6,377 nucleotides of DNA from an uncultured Clostridia bacterium (GTDB lineage Bacteria; Bacillota; Clostridia; Oscillospirales; Acutalibacteraceae): the NCBI GenBank assembly GCA_946610835.1, contig CAMOCU010000062.1:1-6377 (forward strand), given 5' to 3'. A program made the position numbers and the translations under genes. Below the pieces are notes generated by a model, which did not search any database, was not told where the DNA came from, and saw nothing but the letters and a program-made list of their open reading frames with translations. Shown here piece after piece: positions 6,252 through 6,377 of the stretch (position 1 is its first letter; the number at the start of each line of letters is the position of its first letter).

Positions 6252-6280
6252 ATTATATCAGTACACCCACTGTTTTGCAA
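6252..6280 (-). promoter_or_regulatory. Housekeeping (sigma-A type) promoter of the operon
   Basis: On the minus strand, TTGCAA (6275-6280) and a perfect TATAAT (6252-6257) are separated by exactly 17 nt. The -35 box matches the TTGACA consensus at 4 of 6 positions. Transcription should start near 6243-6246, giving a leader of about 45 nt before ATG 6200. An A/T-rich stretch (AATTTTTTC) lies just upstream of the -35 box. No operator or riboswitch structure was recognised between the promoter and the start. It is the only clear promoter in the window, so all six genes may depend on it. Confidence 0.8.
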
Positions 6281-6305
6281 GAAAAAATTGTGCCGTCTGC
6301 GGATC

Positions 6306-6334
6306 AAAAAAGATATGCCTCCGCTAAGGAAGCA
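6306..6334 (-). terminator. Probable intrinsic terminator of a gene upstream of the window
   Basis: On the minus strand, TGCTTCC (6334-6328) and GGAGGCA (6322-6316) can pair over 7 bp, including one G-U pair, around the 5-nt loop TTAGC. Four nucleotides later comes a run of six T (6311-6306). It lies just upstream of the operon promoter, where a terminator for a preceding co-directional gene would be expected. The short gap before the U-run makes it a moderate rather than strong terminator. Confidence 0.5.
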
Positions 6335-6377
6335 CTGATTAAATCCGATGCGCACGAAGGAATGGATCTTTTTCCGT
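6335..6377. other. Right-edge sequence with no assigned gene
   Basis: No gene can be assigned in these last 43 bases. On the plus strand an ATG at 6348 opens a frame (MRTKEWIFFR) that runs off the window, with AAGGAAG about 14 nt upstream. On the minus strand a frame ending at the TGA at 6306-6304 could be the C-terminus of an upstream protein (SDLISASLAEAYLF). Both are too short to support. The sequence might also be the edge of a dispersed repeat. Confidence 0.2.

Overview
The window reads as one compact minus-strand operon of six genes, running from about 6243 down to 76. It probably comes from a Gram-positive gut-type bacterium of the class Clostridia, perhaps the Oscillospiraceae/Ruminococcaceae. 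The reasons are GC-rich coding sequence with AT-rich control regions, GGAGG-type ribosome binding sites, a YwlE-like phosphatase, a rimI-tsaD pair, a BspA-type leucine-rich-repeat protein with bacterial Ig-like domains, and a GH127 arabinofuranosidase. The taxonomic call is inference; there is no rRNA gene to test it.

Layout in the direction of transcription (right to left): a probable terminator of an upstream gene (6306-6334); a strong sigma-A type promoter (-35 TTGCAA, 17-nt spacer, -10 TATAAT, 6252-6280); a low-molecular-weight phosphatase with the active-site threonine of protein-arginine phosphatases (5775-6200); a cytoplasmic GH127 glycosidase with all known catalytic and zinc residues (3949-5784); the acetyltransferase RimI (3492-3947); TsaD, the t6A tRNA-modification enzyme (2485-3495); a YkgJ-type cysteine-cluster protein (1985-2488); and a secreted LRR/Ig-like protein (76-1947). 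A weak inverted repeat at 19-50 may close the operon.

The first five genes are joined tightly: a 10-nt overlap, a 1-nt gap, and two 4-nt ATGA overlaps. Only the last gene stands apart, by 37 nt, and that gap holds a perfect hairpin whose T-run lies on the opposite strand. Every real gene is on the minus strand; the long plus-strand open frames are shadows of GC-rich codons.

The cargo is mixed. tsaD-rimI (tRNA t6A and protein N-terminal acetylation) and the arginine-phosphatase-like gene are housekeeping or stress functions, whereas GH127 and the LRR protein concern plant-glycan use and the cell surface. GH127 lies where tsaB would lie in the usual tsaE-tsaB-rimI-tsaD order; tsaB and tsaE are not in the window. 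I found no CRISPR array, tRNA, rRNA or complete mobile element, and no convincing wholly new system. The best leads are the arginine-phosphatase assignment with its extra cysteines, the displaced GH127, the ykgJ-tsaD coupling, and the antisense-facing terminator at the ykgJ/LRR junction.
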